Below, piece after piece: positions 34,524-44,430 of a DNA stretch of 64,000 bases. The stretch's first letter is position 1; each line of letters begins with the position of its first letter. The stretch covers positions 62,001 to 126,000 of the forward strand of contig MU119270.1 in NCBI GenBank assembly GCA_014904845.1, written 5' to 3'. This DNA is from Acephala macrosclerotiorum. Taxonomy: Eukaryota > Ascomycota > Leotiomycetes > Helotiales > Mollisiaceae. The notes below the pieces were generated by a model. The model made no database searches, was not told where the DNA came from, and worked only from the letters and a program-made list of their open reading frames with translations. A program made the translations under genes and the position numbers.

Positions 34524-35489
34524 ATGCCTACATACCTCGTTCATGGCTTCCGCTGGGAACGCAGCTCGATCGTCATCCATATTATCCTACAAAACCTCGA
34601 AGATGCAGCCCCAGAATGGATCATGGCGCCCGCGACGTCGATATCGATGCTTAATTCCTTCTATTCGCTATACGACTTCCTCCCTCCCAGCAATCCCCCG
34701 CCTGCTGTTTACCCTCCTCCCCCGCCACCACAACCCGAGAAAGTGGTGCCAGAACCAAAGAAAGAGAATGGAGGGCCAAGGACACTTACAAAGATGAATA
34801 AGGGATCAATGAGTAGTCTGCGAAGTCTGGGGAGGAAGAATAGACCACCGAACTTGGGAAGTAAGGTGACGAATGGTCATAAAGCGAGTACGTCGTCATC
34901 GGAGAAGGATAGTAGGTCGGGACCGACGCCTACTACGCAGGCATCTGCGAGTGAGGTAAAGAAGGAACCCAGGTTCAATGAATGGAGCGTAGTGAAGTTG
35001 CTGGAGCAGTACGATCCCGATGATCTGAAGACAGCGAGTCAACCGTTTGCGTATGTCGCGGATTATATGGTGGAGGTGAAACCTGGTGCTTCGCTGAACG
35101 AGGAGATGTTGAAGTATGAAGCGGATCAGAAGGCTGAGGAGGCGATGGTCAACAACGCCCCAGTCACGCCTGGAACTCCTGGGACACCAGGGCCGAAGGG
35201 GAATGGAGGAATGATGAGCCCAAGTCTGAGTGTGAGGGAAGCAAGGAGGAGAAGTAGGAGATTAGGATGGTTTGAGAAGCTGAGAGACGGCCTGCAGAAA
35301 GGTGCGGATATTGGATGGTATGTGGTTGTTTGTGGTGACGAGGACAGGGTCTTTCCCGCGAAGGAGCCTGATATAAGTGAGGAGGACGAGGACTATGACG
35401 AAGAGGAAGAAGACAAGCCTATTAAAACACCTCGAAGTGCTGGTCTCAGAGGGATGTTCCACAGGAAGAGTAACATCCAGGAAGAATAA
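34524..35489 (+). CDS. flbE: FlbE-like developmental (conidiation) regulator
   Basis: FlbE acts upstream of brlA in Aspergillus asexual development and localises to the hyphal tip with FlbB. This 321-aa intronless frame starts with the family signature MPTYLVHGFRWERSSIVIHI and ILQNLEDAAPEWIMAPATS. It later has LLEQYDPDDLKTASQPFAYV and, near residue 260, GADIGWYVVVCGDEDRVFP. Compared with Aspergillus FlbE (about 200 aa), a Pro-rich/Ser-rich insertion of roughly 100 residues (about 60-145) separates the first block from the EQYDP block. An acidic C-terminal tail is added. Family recognition is from remembered conservation of these blocks. Confidence 0.82.
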   Translation: MPTYLVHGFRWERSSIVIHIILQNLEDAAPEWIMAPATSISMLNSFYSLYDFLPPSNPPPAVYPPPPPPQPEKVVPEPKKENGGPRTLTKMNKGSMSSLRSLGRKNRPPNLGSKVTNGHKASTSSSEKDSRSGPTPTTQASASEVKKEPRFNEWSVVKLLEQYDPDDLKTASQPFAYVADYMVEVKPGASLNEEMLKYEADQKAEEAMVNNAPVTPGTPGTPGPKGNGGMMSPSLSVREARRRSRRLGWFEKLRDGLQKGADIGWYVVVCGDEDRVFPAKEPDISEEDEDYDEEEEDKPIKTPRSAGLRGMFHRKSNIQEE

Positions 35490-35633
35490 TAGGGGCGATA
35501 GCACATCAGGAACCCGTGGGACATTGAATCTGCTATTTAGCGCGGTGTTTGGACAACAAAAGCTAGGACATTAGCAACAGAACGTCAGGTCAGCACGTTA
35601 GGAATACCCATAAAGAATTGATGCATTTGGATA

Positions 35634-36562
35634 TCATTGCTTAGCCTCATAATCTCTCTTCCAGATCCTATCCCATCCTTCCCTATCCACAGCAAATTCC
35701 CTCGCATATTCAATCTCAAGCTCGTGTGTTCTCCTTCCCAGCAACACCAAACTGTGCAGCGGACCACCCAATTCCTCGTCCGCATCACAAAGCTGCTTCA
35801 ACGTTCCACTAACAAACTTCTCCGTCTTCCCACCCACCCTCGCAGCTCCAATCGCAAGACTCTCCTCCCCATAAACACCACCAGCTTCCTCAGCCTTCTT
35901 AATCTCCTCAATCTCCAACATCTGCTGCGCACATTGACCAACTGTCATATACCGCGGCGGCTCATAAATCTTCCTCCCCCTCGCCATATTCTCCAAACTC
36001 TGCTCCTTAACCTTAATATCCAGCAAAACCAACGTATGTAGTCCAATATCCCTATTCTCCTTTATACGATCGTAAAACGAAGCCGGTTTCCACGTCTCAG
36101 TGAAGAACACCATGCTTACTGTCTGTCCGAAATTGTAAAGTTGCAATCCTGTAGCTCCAATCGCAGACATGATACTAGCATTTGGTATCGTTTGAATAGG
36201 GATCTTGAGCGAACGAGCTCGCAGGACCAAGTCTGTATGTGTTGTTGCGCCAAAAGGATCGCCAACGACGAGGAAAGCGACATCTTCTGTTTGGGCATTG
36301 TGGAGGATGTCGTCGCTGGCAGACTCGACCATTTCTCGGTCTGCGATGATTACTTCGCGGCCATAGTATGTCTCCTACTGTATATCAGCGTCAGCTCTGT
36401 GCAAGAAGGGGTGAGGAGAGGGCATACGAGGATAGATTTGTCGACGAGGAGAATGCTGGTGTATGCTTCGAGATAGACTCGAGAGGCTTTGCGGACGACG
36501 TCGAGACCTTTGATAGTAATGTCTGCCTCGTCTGAGAGACCGAGGCCTACGAGGTAGAGCAT
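35634..36562 (-). CDS. DPH5: diphthine methyl ester synthase (DPH5)
   Basis: DPH5 uses S-adenosylmethionine to methylate the modified His of elongation factor 2 during diphthamide synthesis. Exons 36562-36428 and 36374-35634 give 291 aa, the usual length. Diagnostic blocks are [20 protein letters not shown] at the start, [38 protein letters not shown] and [19 protein letters not shown]. The intron GTATGC...AGTAG restores [13 protein letters not shown]. It is divergent from the SNU23 gene, with 218 bp between the start codons. Confidence 0.95.
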
Positions 36563-36780
36563 CTTGAGTGTTGTGTTGCTTGAGAATTGCTTGAAGAAGA
36601 GAAGTTTGGCGGGGATGGACTTTTTAATTGCCCCGCCCGAAGTAAAGCCGGCCGAAGCTTCAAAACTCCAAATCTTGACTTCATCTCAGACATTCAACAC
36701 CGCGCCACCTCACAACTTCCACCTCCCAATCCAAAGAATCTTCTTCGCCCCTAGTGATAACCACCAGAATATTAGCAAGC
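36563..36780. promoter_or_regulatory. bidirectional promoter between DPH5 and SNU23
   Basis: Only 218 bp separate the two divergent ATGs, so both housekeeping genes must be driven from this shared interval. No particular factor site is assigned. Confidence 0.7.
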
Positions 36781-37488
36781 ATGTCCGCCAAGAAAGGAGC
36801 CTACGAAACCAACGCCTCCGACACCGATTTCCGCAAAAAATACGACCGCGCCGAATACGCCCAAAAAGCCAAAGACCGCGAAGCCAAAGAGAAAGAAGAA
36901 TCCAAAGCTCGCTACGAAGCCAAACTCGCCGGCAAAAAATACTACGCTCCTCTCACCGGCGACGAAACCCTCACCCAAGCTCGCGCATCCCGACTCGACG
37001 TTAGCCAGAATGTAGGCAAAGTGATGCTGATGCTTGCGGGCGCGGCGACGGGAAAGAGAGGCAGAGGAGCAGGATTCTATTGTGCCGATTGTGATTTAAC
37101 GTTTAAGGATAATTTGCAATGGGTGGAGCATGAGAATAGTATGCAGCATTTGAGGGCGATTGGACAGACAGGGGAGGTTAGGAGGGCTACGGCTGAGGAG
37201 GTTAGGGAGAGGATTGAAAGGATTTGGGAGGCGATGCAGAATGAGAAGAAGGAGGATGTTAAGACTCTGGGGGAGAGGCTAGAGATTAGAAAGGAGGAAG
37301 ATGAGAAGGATCGAGAGGAGAGGAGAGCGAAGAGAAAGGCGTTGGTGGAGAGGCAGAGGGCTGAGAAGGAGAAGGAGGTTCAGATCAAGAAGGAATATGG
37401 CGATGACGTTAGGATTGAGGGAGAGCATGATGAGGATGATATGATGGCGAGCATGGGTATCACTGGATTTGGGTCGTCCAAGAAATGA
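36781..37488 (+). CDS. SNU23: U4/U6.U5 tri-snRNP protein Snu23 (ZMAT2 homologue)
   Basis: Spliceosomal protein of the pre-catalytic tri-snRNP/B complex. The intronless 235-aa frame has the family N-terminus (DTDFRKKYDRAEYAQKAKDR), followed by RASRLDVSQNVGKVML. A U1-like matrin-type zinc finger, FYCADCDLTFKDNLQWVEHE to NSMQHL, lies at about residues 98-127. The C-terminal half is a highly charged helix rich in Glu/Lys/Arg. The C-terminal MGITGFGSSKK is also typical. Confidence 0.94.
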   Translation: MSAKKGAYETNASDTDFRKKYDRAEYAQKAKDREAKEKEESKARYEAKLAGKKYYAPLTGDETLTQARASRLDVSQNVGKVMLMLAGAATGKRGRGAGFYCADCDLTFKDNLQWVEHENSMQHLRAIGQTGEVRRATAEEVRERIERIWEAMQNEKKEDVKTLGERLEIRKEEDEKDREERRAKRKALVERQRAEKEKEVQIKKEYGDDVRIEGEHDEDDMMASMGITGFGSSKK

Positions 37489-37710
37489 GTCTACGTGGGA
37501 TTCGACAGCCATAAGGAAATTGAGACTTTGCATACAGGGATAACATGGCATAAATTGGGCTCACGGGGCGATGGGATGAGGCGATGGGATAGGGATTGGG
37601 ACGAGGAGTCTTGAGGTATTCAAATTTGCATTTTTTTTTTTTTTTTTCAGTCTGTCTAATTGAACGTATTGTTCATTAGTCACTAACACACGGGCATCTA
37701 GTTCTTCAGC

Positions 37711-38391
37711 TCACTCTTGGATCACCCCTTGAGCATCGCAGAAGTGGACTCTTGGTGATGCCGTGAGCTGTCTACCCTGCATCACCTGGATCTGGTTGAC
37801 GATGTCATTCCAGAAATCAAGGACCCCACTGGTCACTCGATTTCTCCAATTCTGTCGCTCGTGGGCGCTCATCTGACCCATTTGCCAAGGTTCCAGTTCC
37901 TGGTAGTAGAAGTTCTCCATGGTCTGGAATGTCATTAGCTGGTTAGGAAGATCGAAGATGTAGGAATTCTCACTGCGAAGTTGCAATGAGTGCTCCAACA
38001 TCATGACGTTACGGGCCATGCGAATGTCTTGCATGATGGCAGGTGTCAGATTTGCGTTGAATGTCCACCCACGGAAGCCGACCAATTGCAGAAGATCTCG
38101 CTCCTCGTTGAAGTACAATTGACGACCTTGGACAGTGCCGAAATGTAGATTGTTGTGCTGAAGGGCAATTTCCCGAGATCGACCACAAACGTGCAACATT
38201 GGTGGAATGCCAGATGTTAAGATTGTGAGGGCCCCTGGGTTAGCCATCGAGACCGATCCGATTCGCACAATGATCTGTTCCTGCTCCTCTTGGGCCATGG
38301 CCCAGACTATCTCTTGCAATTCCTTGGGAAGTTGCGGGAATCGGATGAAGGTGCGTGCTGACACAGTGAGGCTGGGAATTTGTGACGTCAT
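37711..38391 (-). CDS. 2EXR (F-box-like) domain protein
   Basis: A 226-aa intronless protein with the fungal 2EXR signature near the N-terminus: TFIRFPQLPKELQEIVWAMA, followed by PPMLHVCGRSREIALQHNNL. 2EXR proteins are an expanded, mostly uncharacterised family in Pezizomycotina, resembling F-box adaptors in sequence. No function beyond a possible protein-interaction role can be given. A second, decayed 2EXR copy lies at about 44.0-44.4 kb. Confidence 0.85.
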   Translation of the reverse strand: MTSQIPSLTVSARTFIRFPQLPKELQEIVWAMAQEEQEQIIVRIGSVSMANPGALTILTSGIPPMLHVCGRSREIALQHNNLHFGTVQGRQLYFNEERDLLQLVGFRGWTFNANLTPAIMQDIRMARNVMMLEHSLQLRSENSYIFDLPNQLMTFQTMENFYYQELEPWQMGQMSAHERQNWRNRVTSGVLDFWNDIVNQIQVMQGRQLTASPRVHFCDAQGVIQE

Positions 38392-40375
38392 GTTGAGTTG
38401 GCGTAAGTGATTGGTATTTCTGGGTGAGTTCTTGCTCGGAAGTTTCGGACTTTCTGGGTCAAGAATTTCTGAGAGAATTATTTGTATGTGTCCGAGTGAT
38501 TTTCAAGTCCAGCTTACTCGAGACCTTCTGCGACTTTTCTGCCCGGCGCACTTTTCTGTTTGCTTTCCAGATCTTCCGAACAGGGATAATACCAGACTGT
38601 TCAATTGTTCAAAGTTCAATCTGCAAGCTGCAAAGTCGATGTCCGTACCGTATGATGGTTGTCTCATATGGCCCCGGTTGAGGCACAACTCGGCACCCGA
38701 AAACAACAATACATAACAGGACAGATCCAGAGACAGCCAAGCCAATTATGCTGTCGGTACGTTAGGGAAACCTGTTCATCAATTGTCCATCCTGTTGCGA
38801 GATACTACACAATGCAAAAGTTCTCAATCTGCCAGGCATTCACGTAGCCAGGGACTTTTGGCATAGCAGAAAGCTTCCTTCTCCAACACATTACGAATTG
38901 GCCTGTGTCTACCTTGCTGTTACCATTGCTGCATTCTGTTCTACTTTCGTTCTCGCGTGAATCGACTTTGAGGAAACTGTCAGATCGAGCAAGATTTGCT
39001 TGCTAGCCTTCCCCGAACGTTTGGGACCAAATAACTTGTTTTAACTTAGAGGAGTTGTCCTCGAGAGTTAAACGCCCATCGATTGCTCCTCTCTGGGGAG
39101 ATAGTTGATTGAGTGAGCAGATAGATAGCTTCCGCTTGTTACAAGACCTTTAGCTATCTTTTGTGTGTGCGTGCGTTGTAGAGCCTCAGCCGGTAGGCTT
39201 TGTTCTCTCGGTGAGAACAGGGTTTAGTAACCCTGCCGACAAAGGACATTTGACAATGCCTCAAATCATTATCTCCAAGCGCCCAAACACAATACGGCGC
39301 CACCAAAAACAAGTGTATCAATTTAAGAACTAAGACGAACGTAACTCATTCTTGCAATCTAGTCCTTAGTATCATTTGCTTAGCTAATAGTGCAGGGCTT
39401 GTTAAATAAACTATCTTTTTGGTTTGATTCTTAACGTGGGATGATTTCGGCGGTGACTGTATATTTAACTAGGCAAGAGTGTTCAACATTCGAAACGTCC
39501 AAGCTAATTAATTTTAGTACTTATTGTTCAATACCTTTTGGAGACGGGCACTTCGTCAGCACAACTCTTGCAGTCCTCGTGAGCCAGCCGACGAACTCCG
39601 CGTATGGCACGATATCTTGTGCGCAATTTCTTGCTTTGCGAGCTGTGATACGTTCAGAACTCTTTGCATTCAGTCGCACCACATGATGGGATCGCAACGG
39701 GCCAATATACGGTTGATGCACTGCAGTAGGTGATAGGAGACAGGTCTATCAAACAGAAGGGCATAAGCCATTCTAGTTGGCTGCCCAAGTGATGTCGAGA
39801 GTATTGCAGTAAGGTGTATCTGTGTTTGTGCTATAACAACTGCTAGCATAATTGGCTACGGCGATAGTTTCATTAAGTTTTTTTGAAGTCTTGAATATAT
39901 TAGCCAGGATAGACGTGATTAAATGATCAAAATCCATAGATTTTGTCGCTGACGAGAGCCTCACACTATCAGAAACTTTTCAGGATGACTTGTTTTTGGT
40001 AAAATTTGGCATCGTGTGGGCTAGGATATGACTTGATTTGAAGCGTAAATATAGCTAAAAATTGTCTGGAACGAGTGGCTGGGCTGTGATAACTATGATC
40101 GCAAAGGGCAAGAAGCAAGGTGGCATCGCGTGCAATTAGATTAGTTGTAGCTTCCAGCAAAGTCCCGTGTGAGTGATTGACCCATAGCCTTGCGTAGACA
40201 TAAGATGAGGAAGACATTGCATCCATGTTCCACTTATTTAATAAGAATATCCTCCTAGGTTTGGAAGCATTTGAAGCGTTGCGTCTCTGTTCTCCATAAC
40301 AACCATCCAAGCCCTCCCGCCACATACTATAAATCCTTCTTGTCCTTCCCGCAGTTTGGATAAATATTATTTTAT
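38392..40375. other. 2-kb intergenic region with tandem hairpins
   Basis: No gene is supported. Two hairpins stand side by side at 39202-39234: GTTCTC/GAGAAC and AGGGTT/AACCCT. The surrounding 39036-39240 block starts TGTT and ends GACA and could be a solo LTR, but no target duplication was found. Minus-strand frames at 39773-40325 lack domains. Confidence 0.45.
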
Positions 40376-41206
40376 CTAATATTTATTATCGTTCTTTATA
40401 GAAAAGAAAGAATTTAATTTAGCAGCACTAATGTGCCCATTCAATTGAATACTCTTCCCAGACGCTACTACATGCATATACCGATTCTTAGAACCGAAAT
40501 AGTTAGGTGGTCCTATGTTACCGTTCACCTGAAGTGCTTCCTCAATTGAGATGACATTCTTATAGACGTGGTGATGAGACTGCTGTAGTCTGCAAGACCC
40601 CTCGTCTGGTTCCCTGTCTCTCAAAGCTGAGGCTGAGACATCCGGTAGCGTCTGCTCTATTGTCAGCTCACTAGGTCCAATGCATTGATATGCAGCACAT
40701 AGTATGAGCCATACCGGAGTTGAAGGCGTTGATCCAGGCGAACCTGTTGCCTGTAAAGCATCTACTTTGTTTAGAATGGTTGAAGTCATATACATATTGA
40801 CTTCAAGCACACTCAAACCCAGTGCACTCTTCTTCATCTCAATTTGTGCGAACGCCTCCGCAACCTTCGCTTCACTTTGGTTTCCCAAGTACGCCCTCGC
40901 CACTTTCTTGAACAGGGATTTCTTCGTCTGTGCCAGCATCTCCTTCAGCATCTTATCTAGCAGAACTATCTGTTCTGCAAGCGCGTCGGCCTGCGCGAGC
41001 ACATTCTGCGTTTGCAGTGCGCTGTTACACTGTATGAGTGTCACGGTCTCAGAAAGCTGGTCCAGCTGCTTGCAGCCCAAGCGGAGCTTCCCGGGCGCAG
41101 CTTCCAGGGTCCCGTAAAGCCGGATTAGCGAGGCTACGATGCTGACGGCATACTGGCTGACTTGAGCAATGGAGGCGAGCGCGCCGATGACCTCGAGCCC
41201 AGTCAT
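40376..41206 (-). CDS. HeLo/SesA-like domain protein with duplicated C-terminal NG motif (amyloid-signalling candidate)
   Basis: A single 276-aa frame from ATG 41206. The start MTGLEVIGALASIAQVSQYA, followed by heptad-like helices to about residue 145, resembles the N-terminal domains found on fungal NLR (STAND) proteins and on HET-S-type executioners. After a linker of low complexity the C-terminus carries two repeats. They are VYKNVISIEEALQVNGNIG (about 214-232) and YMHVVASGKSIQLNGHIS (about 243-260), with the NG pairs 28 residues apart. This layout, helical domain then paired short beta-type repeats, is that of HET-s/HRAM-type amyloid signalling proteins. The divergent neighbour at 41859 has a matching pair. 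No ATPase domain is present. Function is inferred, not shown. Confidence 0.68.
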   Translation of the reverse strand: MTGLEVIGALASIAQVSQYAVSIVASLIRLYGTLEAAPGKLRLGCKQLDQLSETVTLIQCNSALQTQNVLAQADALAEQIVLLDKMLKEMLAQTKKSLFKKVARAYLGNQSEAKVAEAFAQIEMKKSALGLSVLEVNMYMTSTILNKVDALQATGSPGSTPSTPVWLILCAAYQCIGPSELTIEQTLPDVSASALRDREPDEGSCRLQQSHHHVYKNVISIEEALQVNGNIGPPNYFGSKNRYMHVVASGKSIQLNGHISAAKLNSFFSIKNDNKY

Positions 41207-41858
41207 GACAAGGTGATAATGGTGAAATGGAAAACCTGCAAGTAGGCATGCGGTTGAAATGGGCGAGCCCCGATATCTTATGTTCTAGAGTTATTTCGTA
41301 TGGCCTTCCTTGCCACGTCAAGGTAAGGCTCCACGAGGTGGGGCGCATCTTTCGTGATGCCCTGCCATCCACACCAAAAACTCGCGCATCGAGGGGAGGA
41401 GTGCGGCTCCTCGTGCGATGTTAGGATAACACCTCCCTTATTATTGGTTCTAGCAACCATGTGTCCTACTCGGTATATAAGGATAAATATATACATCAAT
41501 GTTATTAAGTTCCTACTGCGAGCTAACCAGATATAGGCGACAGGATGTTATTGAACAGAACTGTTTGGTGATTACATCTTGTACTTTGCTTACTTCTTAG
41601 AAGTTTTAGTACCTAGGTACAGCTCTGGACTTGTCCAGAATTGTACTAGTTCAGTGTAGTTTGGTCGGTTCTGCCTAAAAATCTGCCCTTACTTACAGTA
41701 CCTATGGAGAACGCTGTACTCTAGCCTAGATGCTTCCTTCAACAGAAGTTATACTACTTCTGCTATTCTCCTTCCGGATACCACCAAGCGCCCAGCCTTA
41801 AAACGATAGCCCATGCATGTCTCTATTTTGTACAAAGCCCCCGTCGCAAATATTAATC
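41207..41858. promoter_or_regulatory. shared divergent promoter of the paired-motif genes
   Basis: The 652-bp interval separates the two divergent genes and contains no other convincing frame. Co-regulation is possible but not shown. Confidence 0.4.
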
Positions 41859-42428
41859 ATGTCTCGTCTCGACAGTCTAATCATCACAACCGCGACGCAA
41901 GGCTCCCCATCACCGCCTCACGACCCACATCGGGCTCTCGTAAGAACGAGAATCGGAAACCGAAAAGTCCTCGTGGCCCCTGCCACACGATCCAACTGTC
42001 AATACCTCCAAGACGAGCGCAGAAGCAGTAGCAGAAGCCTTGGCCCGCGTAAAGGCCCAGGCTCAACAGGCGGGTCCAAGCATGGGCGTGAGTCGTCACG
42101 CAGCACAAAGTCGTCAAAGCGATCATCCCACCACGACGTGCAGAGAGGGTTGGACAGCAACAAAGCGACCGTGTTCAAGACCGAGTACTCAACCATAAAT
42201 GTTCGCGGAAATGGGGTCAACATAAATGGCAGTATAGGGGAACCGCAGACTGGGAGATGGTCGAATATTGATGCCGAGCTCAGAGGAGGAGCCCTTCTTA
42301 ACGGTGGAATTAAGAATTCTACTACAGAAGATGTCAAGGTCGTCGAGGCAATTCTTCGCCATGGGAGTTCTAGTCGTAATTCGAGCAGTGAAGGAAATCC
42401 TGACGCTGGTTGCTGTACCATAATGTAG
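41859..42428 (+). CDS. Basic Ser-rich protein with paired NG motif and C-terminal CaaX box
   Basis: From ATG 41859 the product is 189 aa (an ATG at 41817 would add 14). The middle is basic and Ser-rich, probably disordered (RESSRSTKSSKRSSHH). Two motif repeats follow: YSTINVRGNGVNINGSIG and WSNIDAELRGGALLNGGI, with the Asn-Gly pairs 25 residues apart. They match the pattern in the divergent protein at 40376-41206. The last residues are CCTIM: CTIM is a CaaX box favouring farnesylation, and the Cys before it could be palmitoylated. This suggests a membrane-tethered partner in an amyloid-type signalling pair. The family is not one I can name. Confidence 0.6.
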   Translation: MSRLDSLIITTATQGSPSPPHDPHRALVRTRIGNRKVLVAPATRSNCQYLQDERRSSSRSLGPRKGPGSTGGSKHGRESSRSTKSSKRSSHHDVQRGLDSNKATVFKTEYSTINVRGNGVNINGSIGEPQTGRWSNIDAELRGGALLNGGIKNSTTEDVKVVEAILRHGSSSRNSSSEGNPDAGCCTIM

Positions 42429-42628
42429 CAAACTTTTCACTTCTTCACTCTTCACATAACATGGGCTTGGCTTTTAGTGATACGTGTCATATTGGAGCTT
42501 GAAATGATGTTCTATGGTCCCATCTATTACGCAGTGCCAATGGTCGTCCAATCTTTCGATGGTTGCTGCGATGCTGAGCAAGTCGGGAATGGATGGTAGA
42601 ACACTGTTCACACTCTTTTGAAAAGTGA

Positions 42629-43288
42629 TTAGCAATACAGCATTTGTGGCATCTCGGTATGGTTAAGCTGAGACTTACAAGATGAGTGGTCTCTATAACG
42701 ATGCAAAGATCTGCTCCTGCTGGCATGGGATGGGCCGCGCTTCGATAGAGAATTTGCGATGACAAAAACCGAGACAATAGCCGTCATTGCTGTAACAATC
42801 AGGCGGGTCTTTGCGCCTTTACCATTCCGTTTCTGGTTATCTGGTGTATCCGCGCCCTCTAAGTAATTTCTTCTCGACCGATGCTTCTCTTTCTTATGAT
42901 GCCCTGCTGTAATCTCTGTTTGCTCAATTCTCACTATCTCATCGACCAACCTGTCTGCACCGTCACCGTACACAAGCTTCTGTTCCTGCCCATCATTACT
43001 ATATCTAGCCAAATGCCGATTCGGTGGATTTGAACTCGATCGGTCTCTCGATGGGCTCACAATAGAATTATGAGAAACATTGAATAAGGTGAAAATATTC
43101 CCGCCGTGTTTTCGGGATTGTTTCGAGCTTCGATGGGTATGGTCTCGGGAAACACTTCTGTTTCGATAGGAACGCCGATCGCCTGCGGAATTATAGTTGG
43201 ACTGATGAGCTCCATCATAAGCAGAGATGCCGCTATACCGAGTCCTGTATTCGGATCGACCTCGATGCTGATCGTAGGAATTTGGCAT
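42629..43288 (-). CDS. basic, Arg/Ser-rich single-pass membrane protein, unknown
   Basis: The ATG at 43288 (MPNSYDQHRGR) is used because the frame further upstream needs GTG; an upstream exon is possible. The protein is about 219 aa. The N-terminal half is rich in Arg, Ser, Tyr and His. A hydrophobic segment RLIVTAMTAIVSVFVIANSL near residue 175 could span a membrane and is followed by another basic stretch. It is convergent with the CaaX-ended gene, about 200 bp away, and may belong to the same small cluster. No domain was recognised; an alternative splice near 42676 would change the C-terminus. Confidence 0.45.
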   Translation of the reverse strand: MPNSYDQHRGRSEYRTRYSGISAYDGAHQSNYNSAGDRRSYRNRSVSRDHTHRSSKQSRKHGGNIFTLFNVSHNSIVSPSRDRSSSNPPNRHLARYSNDGQEQKLVYGDGADRLVDEIVRIEQTEITAGHHKKEKHRSRRNYLEGADTPDNQKRNGKGAKTRLIVTAMTAIVSVFVIANSLSKRGPSHASRSRSLHRYRDHSSCKSQLNHTEMPQMLYC

Positions 43289-43309
43289 AGCTACATGGTA
43301 TGTTGGCAC

Positions 43310-43990
43310 ACATTTCAGGAAAGGACAGATTGCTTATTATCATGGGGCCCTGTCAAAACCATGCATTGTTTTCTAATTTTAGTCAGTAAGAGTAGTTAGA
43401 GCCGAGGAGTCGAAACCACTTCACTTGCTTTACTCACCTTAAACTGACTAATATTGTTGATAAAGTAGCGCTGCTCACCTTTCCGAAATGTTTGTTTTGA
43501 TCTCATTTTGATCTTCGAGACGTCCGTTTGACTGTTCTATCTGTGCGTTATCCATAGACAGTGTTTGGAGAACAAATGAAACTCTTGTTTTAAAGTTGTT
43601 TAGTGATGTGCAATCTTCCTAGCATCAACGTTTTAGCTTCCGAAATAAGATCAACCAAAAGGTATCTTGTCATGACGGTTCTGAAGCTTTCGTAATTTCA
43701 GACAACTACATCACCCACCTAATACTTCTCTTATAGTAGCTCTACGGCTCGCTCTTACTATGGAGGTCTATACCCAACGTCTCGTGAGACAAGAACAGCT
43801 AAATCCTACTCTGTTGCTAATGGAACAAGATTCACACCATTTAATAAAGCTAGAAGGCTTCCTTGCTGACTCTCTTCCCAATTCTTTTATCCATCTACCT
43901 CATCAACGCGCTGAGACCTTCTTCGTCAGTAAGATCAAGAAAATTTAACAGCAAACACACCACCTACAGTCACAATCAGCCATGAGTAGC
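43310..43990. other. intergenic, possible short ORF
   Basis: A 62-codon frame with ATG at 43760 (plus, to 43948) has no domain and could be chance. Nothing else recognised. Confidence 0.4.
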
Positions 43991-43999
43991 AACGTCTCA

Positions 44000-44430
44000 A
44001 TGTCCTGGGGACTTCGGACATTTCCCAGATCTTCCTGGAGAACTGCAGCCGATTATCTGGGAAGCCTTGACGGCGGCATACGCTCCGGCACATGTGGTCA
44101 TTGAGGCAGACGAAATTTTATCTCAGCATGAGCTTCGCCTCAAACCGTCAGCATCTGTCCCACCTGTCCTCTAAATGTGCAGAGACTCACACCTTGCACA
44201 GCGAACCTACCGCCTAGCTTTCGGAGCCGTAGATGATCGTCCTCGGTGTTTTGATTTCGATCGAGATATTTTACACATCAACTCTCAAGCCTTTCCCCGA
44301 AGAATATGGGATCTCTAGTCAGCTAGCCATGCGGTCATTCTCGAAGACCTCCACCAGGTACAACTCGCGTTGTGCACGGACCTGGGGAATAGCGCCCATT
44401 TGTTCGATTGCCTCAGCATGAGCGCTTCCT
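44000..44430 (+). pseudogene. decayed 2EXR-domain gene
   Basis: In one plus-strand frame the sequence reads FGHFPDLPGELQPIIWEALT, a clear 2EXR start. It continues as RTYRLAFGAVDDRPRCFDFD and DILHINSQAFPRRIW with stops between (near 44173 and 44312). No ATG precedes the domain in frame. It is a relic related in type, not closely in sequence, to the gene at 37.7-38.4 kb. Confidence 0.65.
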
